7,182 nucleotides of DNA. It comes from Pseudomonadota bacterium. GTDB taxonomy: Bacteria; Desulfobacterota; DSM-4660; Desulfatiglandales; B25-G16. Location: assembly GCA_015223015.1 (NCBI GenBank), contig JADFWK010000159.1, positions 1-7,182 of the forward strand. Direction: 5' to 3'. The position numbers and the translations under genes were made by a program. Positions 5,703 to 7,182 of the stretch are shown in pieces. Below the pieces are notes generated by a model. The model worked only from the letters and a program-made list of their open reading frames with translations. It was not told the origin of the DNA and searched no databases. Each line of letters opens with the position of its first letter. The first letter of the stretch is position 1.

Positions 5703-7055
5703 TCAGAGCCCATACGCCTTTATCTTTTTATGGAGATTGCTTCTCTCAACTCCTATAGCTTCGGCTGTCTTGCTGATATTTCCTTCGAATTGTTGTAACT
5801 TACGGGCGATAAAGGATTTTTCAAACGTCTCCCGAGCTTCCCTAAGGGTTTCAAAGGACAAAAAGGATTCTATCTTACGCTCATCAGGTCTCAAGCTACT
5901 ATAGGGAGGCGGTATCTCTTCTACACTAATCATCTTCTGAGGACACATGATGGCCAGCCGTTCTATGAGATTCTTAAGCTCCCTGACATTTCCTGGCCAG
6001 CTATACTTCCTGAGCAGGTCAAAGGCATCAGAACCCAGAAGTTTCTGCTCCGTTTTGGCATCCAGGGAAAACTCATCCAAGAATTCGTTCGCGAGTTCAA
6101 CGATATCTTCAACTCTCTCCCTTAACGGAGGAACCCTAATCGGTATCACGTTGAGACGAAAGTAGAGATCTTCCCTGAAGGTCCCCCTTTCGATTTCTTC
6201 CTCCAGGTTCTTGTTTGTTGCTGCAATAACCCGAACATCAACCTCAATGGTTCTGCTGCCGCCTACCCGCTCAAATCTCTGCTCTTGCAAAATGCGCAAA
6301 ACCTTTGACTGGGCCTTGAGGCTCATGTCTCCTATTTCATCTAGAAAGAGCATTCCATTATTGGCCTGATCAAATTTGCCCCTTTTCATAGTAGTTGCAC
6401 CGGTGAATGCCCCCTTTTCGTGCCCAAAGAGTTCTGATTCAATCAAATCCTCTGGGATCGCAGCACAATTAACCTCTACGAAGGGTTTATTGCTTCTTTT
6501 GCTGAATCGATGGACGCTATGGGCCACCAGTTCCTTACCAGTTCCATTCTCTCCAACAATAAGAACCCACGCATCAGTTGGAGCAACGATCTTTATCTGT
6601 TCTTTCAAATCAGTAATGGCCCTGCTATGCCCGGTTATCTGATACCGCTGACGCTCTCTCTCCCTGAAAATGTCAAGCTCTGCTTCAAGCCTGTTATAGT
6701 CCAGTGCGTTATTTATTGATAAGAGGACTTTCTCCAGCGAAAGAGGCTTTTCAATAAAGTCATAGGCGCCTAATTTGGTGGCCTTTACAGCTGTTTCGAC
6801 GGTGCCATGGCCCGAGATCATAATTACCTGGAGACCTGGGTACAGTTCTCTAATCCTCTTCAGTGTTTCTATGCCGTCGATATCGGGCATCCAGATATCC
6901 AATAATACGATATCCGGGATCGTTTCCTTGATTATTTCCAGGGCCTTCAAACCCCCGCCAGCAGCCACAACCTCAAACCCCTCATCGGTAAGAATGCCCC
7001 GTAAGGATTGGATTATGCCTGGCTCATCATCAACGATTAGTATTGTCTCTGCCAT
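5703..7055 (-). CDS. Sigma-54-dependent NtrC-family response regulator
   Basis: This is a cytosolic two-component response regulator of 450 residues with three domains. The receiver domain (about 3-120) has the acidic pair Asp9-Asp10, phospho-acceptor Asp53, Ser81 and Lys103. The AAA+ sigma-54-activation domain (about 140-372) has Walker A GENGTGKE at 168-175, an intact GAFTGA loop at 215-220 that contacts sigma-54, Walker B LFLDEIGD at 236-243 and the WPGNVREL motif at 353-360. A Fis-type helix-turn-helix occupies about 424-447. On phosphorylation it should oligomerise and drive open-complex formation at -24/-12 promoters. The C-terminus (SNLHKKIKAYGL) resembles NtrX or AtoC-like members, but I cannot name the subtype. 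The cognate histidine kinase is not in the window. It could lie beyond the right edge, although the 127-base upstream gap with a REP-like hairpin makes tight coupling to an upstream gene uncertain. Confidence 0.95.
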   Translation of the reverse strand: MAETILIVDDEPGIIQSLRGILTDEGFEVVAAGGGLKALEIIKETIPDIVLLDIWMPDIDGIETLKRIRELYPGLQVIMISGHGTVETAVKATKLGAYDFIEKPLSLEKVLLSINNALDYNRLEAELDIFRERERQRYQITGHSRAITDLKEQIKIVAPTDAWVLIVGENGTGKELVAHSVHRFSKRSNKPFVEVNCAAIPEDLIESELFGHEKGAFTGATTMKRGKFDQANNGMLFLDEIGDMSLKAQSKVLRILQEQRFERVGGSRTIEVDVRVIAATNKNLEEEIERGTFREDLYFRLNVIPIRVPPLRERVEDIVELANEFLDEFSLDAKTEQKLLGSDAFDLLRKYSWPGNVRELKNLIERLAIMCPQKMISVEEIPPPYSSLRPDERKIESFLSFETLREARETFEKSFIARKLQQFEGNISKTAEAIGVERSNLHKKIKAYGL

Positions 7056-7127
7056 ATCATTGTCCGTTGTTTTTGCAACTGATATTTTTTAACTTAACTT
7101 TGATAAATTCGTAAAAGGTTCTTTTAA

Positions 7128-7158
7128 CGTCTGGATACCCGCATTTGCGGGTATGACG
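7128..7158. repeat. REP-like palindromic repeat
   Basis: A 20-base core (7135-7154) has perfect nine-base arms ATACCCGCA and TGCGGGTAT around a two-base centre. It is extended by CGTC (7128-7131) pairing with GACG (7155-7158) across a three-base bulge (TGG) on one side. This stem-bulge-stem layout, with a CTGGATNCCCGC...GCGGGNATGACG pattern, is typical of widespread intergenic REP-like repeats in Proteobacteria and related phyla. It lies about 70 bases upstream of the regulator start. It may be dispersed through the genome and moved by a REP-associated (RAYT-type) transposase, which is not seen here. Confidence 0.75.
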
Positions 7159-7182
7159 GATAGTGTATCTTATTGATATTAA

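Noticed and set aside
1..7182. CRISPR array, toxin-antitoxin, phage or defence genes.
   Set aside because: All substantial open frames are accounted for by housekeeping and regulatory families. The tandem repeats found have 7- and 9-base periods with no spacers.

Overview
The window looks like a chromosomal segment of a diderm, moderately AT-rich bacterium. The best guess is a member of the Desulfobacterota (the former Deltaproteobacteria). This rests on overall protein character (roughly 295-residue PurC, monofunctional HisI, long-form HisG, lipid-anchored TPR protein, NtrC-type regulator) and on short tandem repeats between genes. It is an inference, because no database search was possible. 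All seven protein genes appear intact, and most are housekeeping or biosynthetic.

Layout. Positions 1-395 hold no gene but contain a large, partly decayed inverted repeat (8-190). purC (396-1283, minus) makes SAICAR in purine synthesis. Divergently from it runs a plus-strand gene string: hisI (1769-2149), hisG (2146-3018), a six-TPR lipoprotein (3021-3785), a class I/II aminotransferase (3790-4932) and, after a 93-base gap, the ribosome-assembly GTPase engB (5026-5610). A sigma-54-dependent NtrC-family response regulator (5703-7055, minus) converges on engB. A REP-like hairpin lies near the right edge.

How the genes relate. The first four plus-strand genes overlap or nearly touch and probably share one transcript. 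HisG and HisI carry out steps 1 and 3 of histidine synthesis. PurC is metabolically close, because the AICAR released by histidine synthesis re-enters the purine pathway after the PurC step. The link of the TPR lipoprotein, the aminotransferase and EngB to histidine synthesis is positional only.

The most notable feature is not a gene. A 310-base palindromic element (1351-1660) has perfect 15-base terminal inverted repeats and is flanked by an exact 8-base direct repeat, which is the signature of a MITE-like insertion. It sits in the purC/hisI divergent promoter region, and the predicted -35 boxes of both genes lie immediately outside its two ends. Removing the element and one repeat copy would leave those -35 boxes only about 11 bases apart. 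Short-period tandem repeats of one heptamer family also flank engB on both sides in opposite orientation, and a nonamer repeat occupies the place where its ribosome binding site should be. I found no CRISPR array, tRNA, rRNA, phage gene or defence system. I see no evidence of a new protein system here; what deserves attention is the non-coding repeats.
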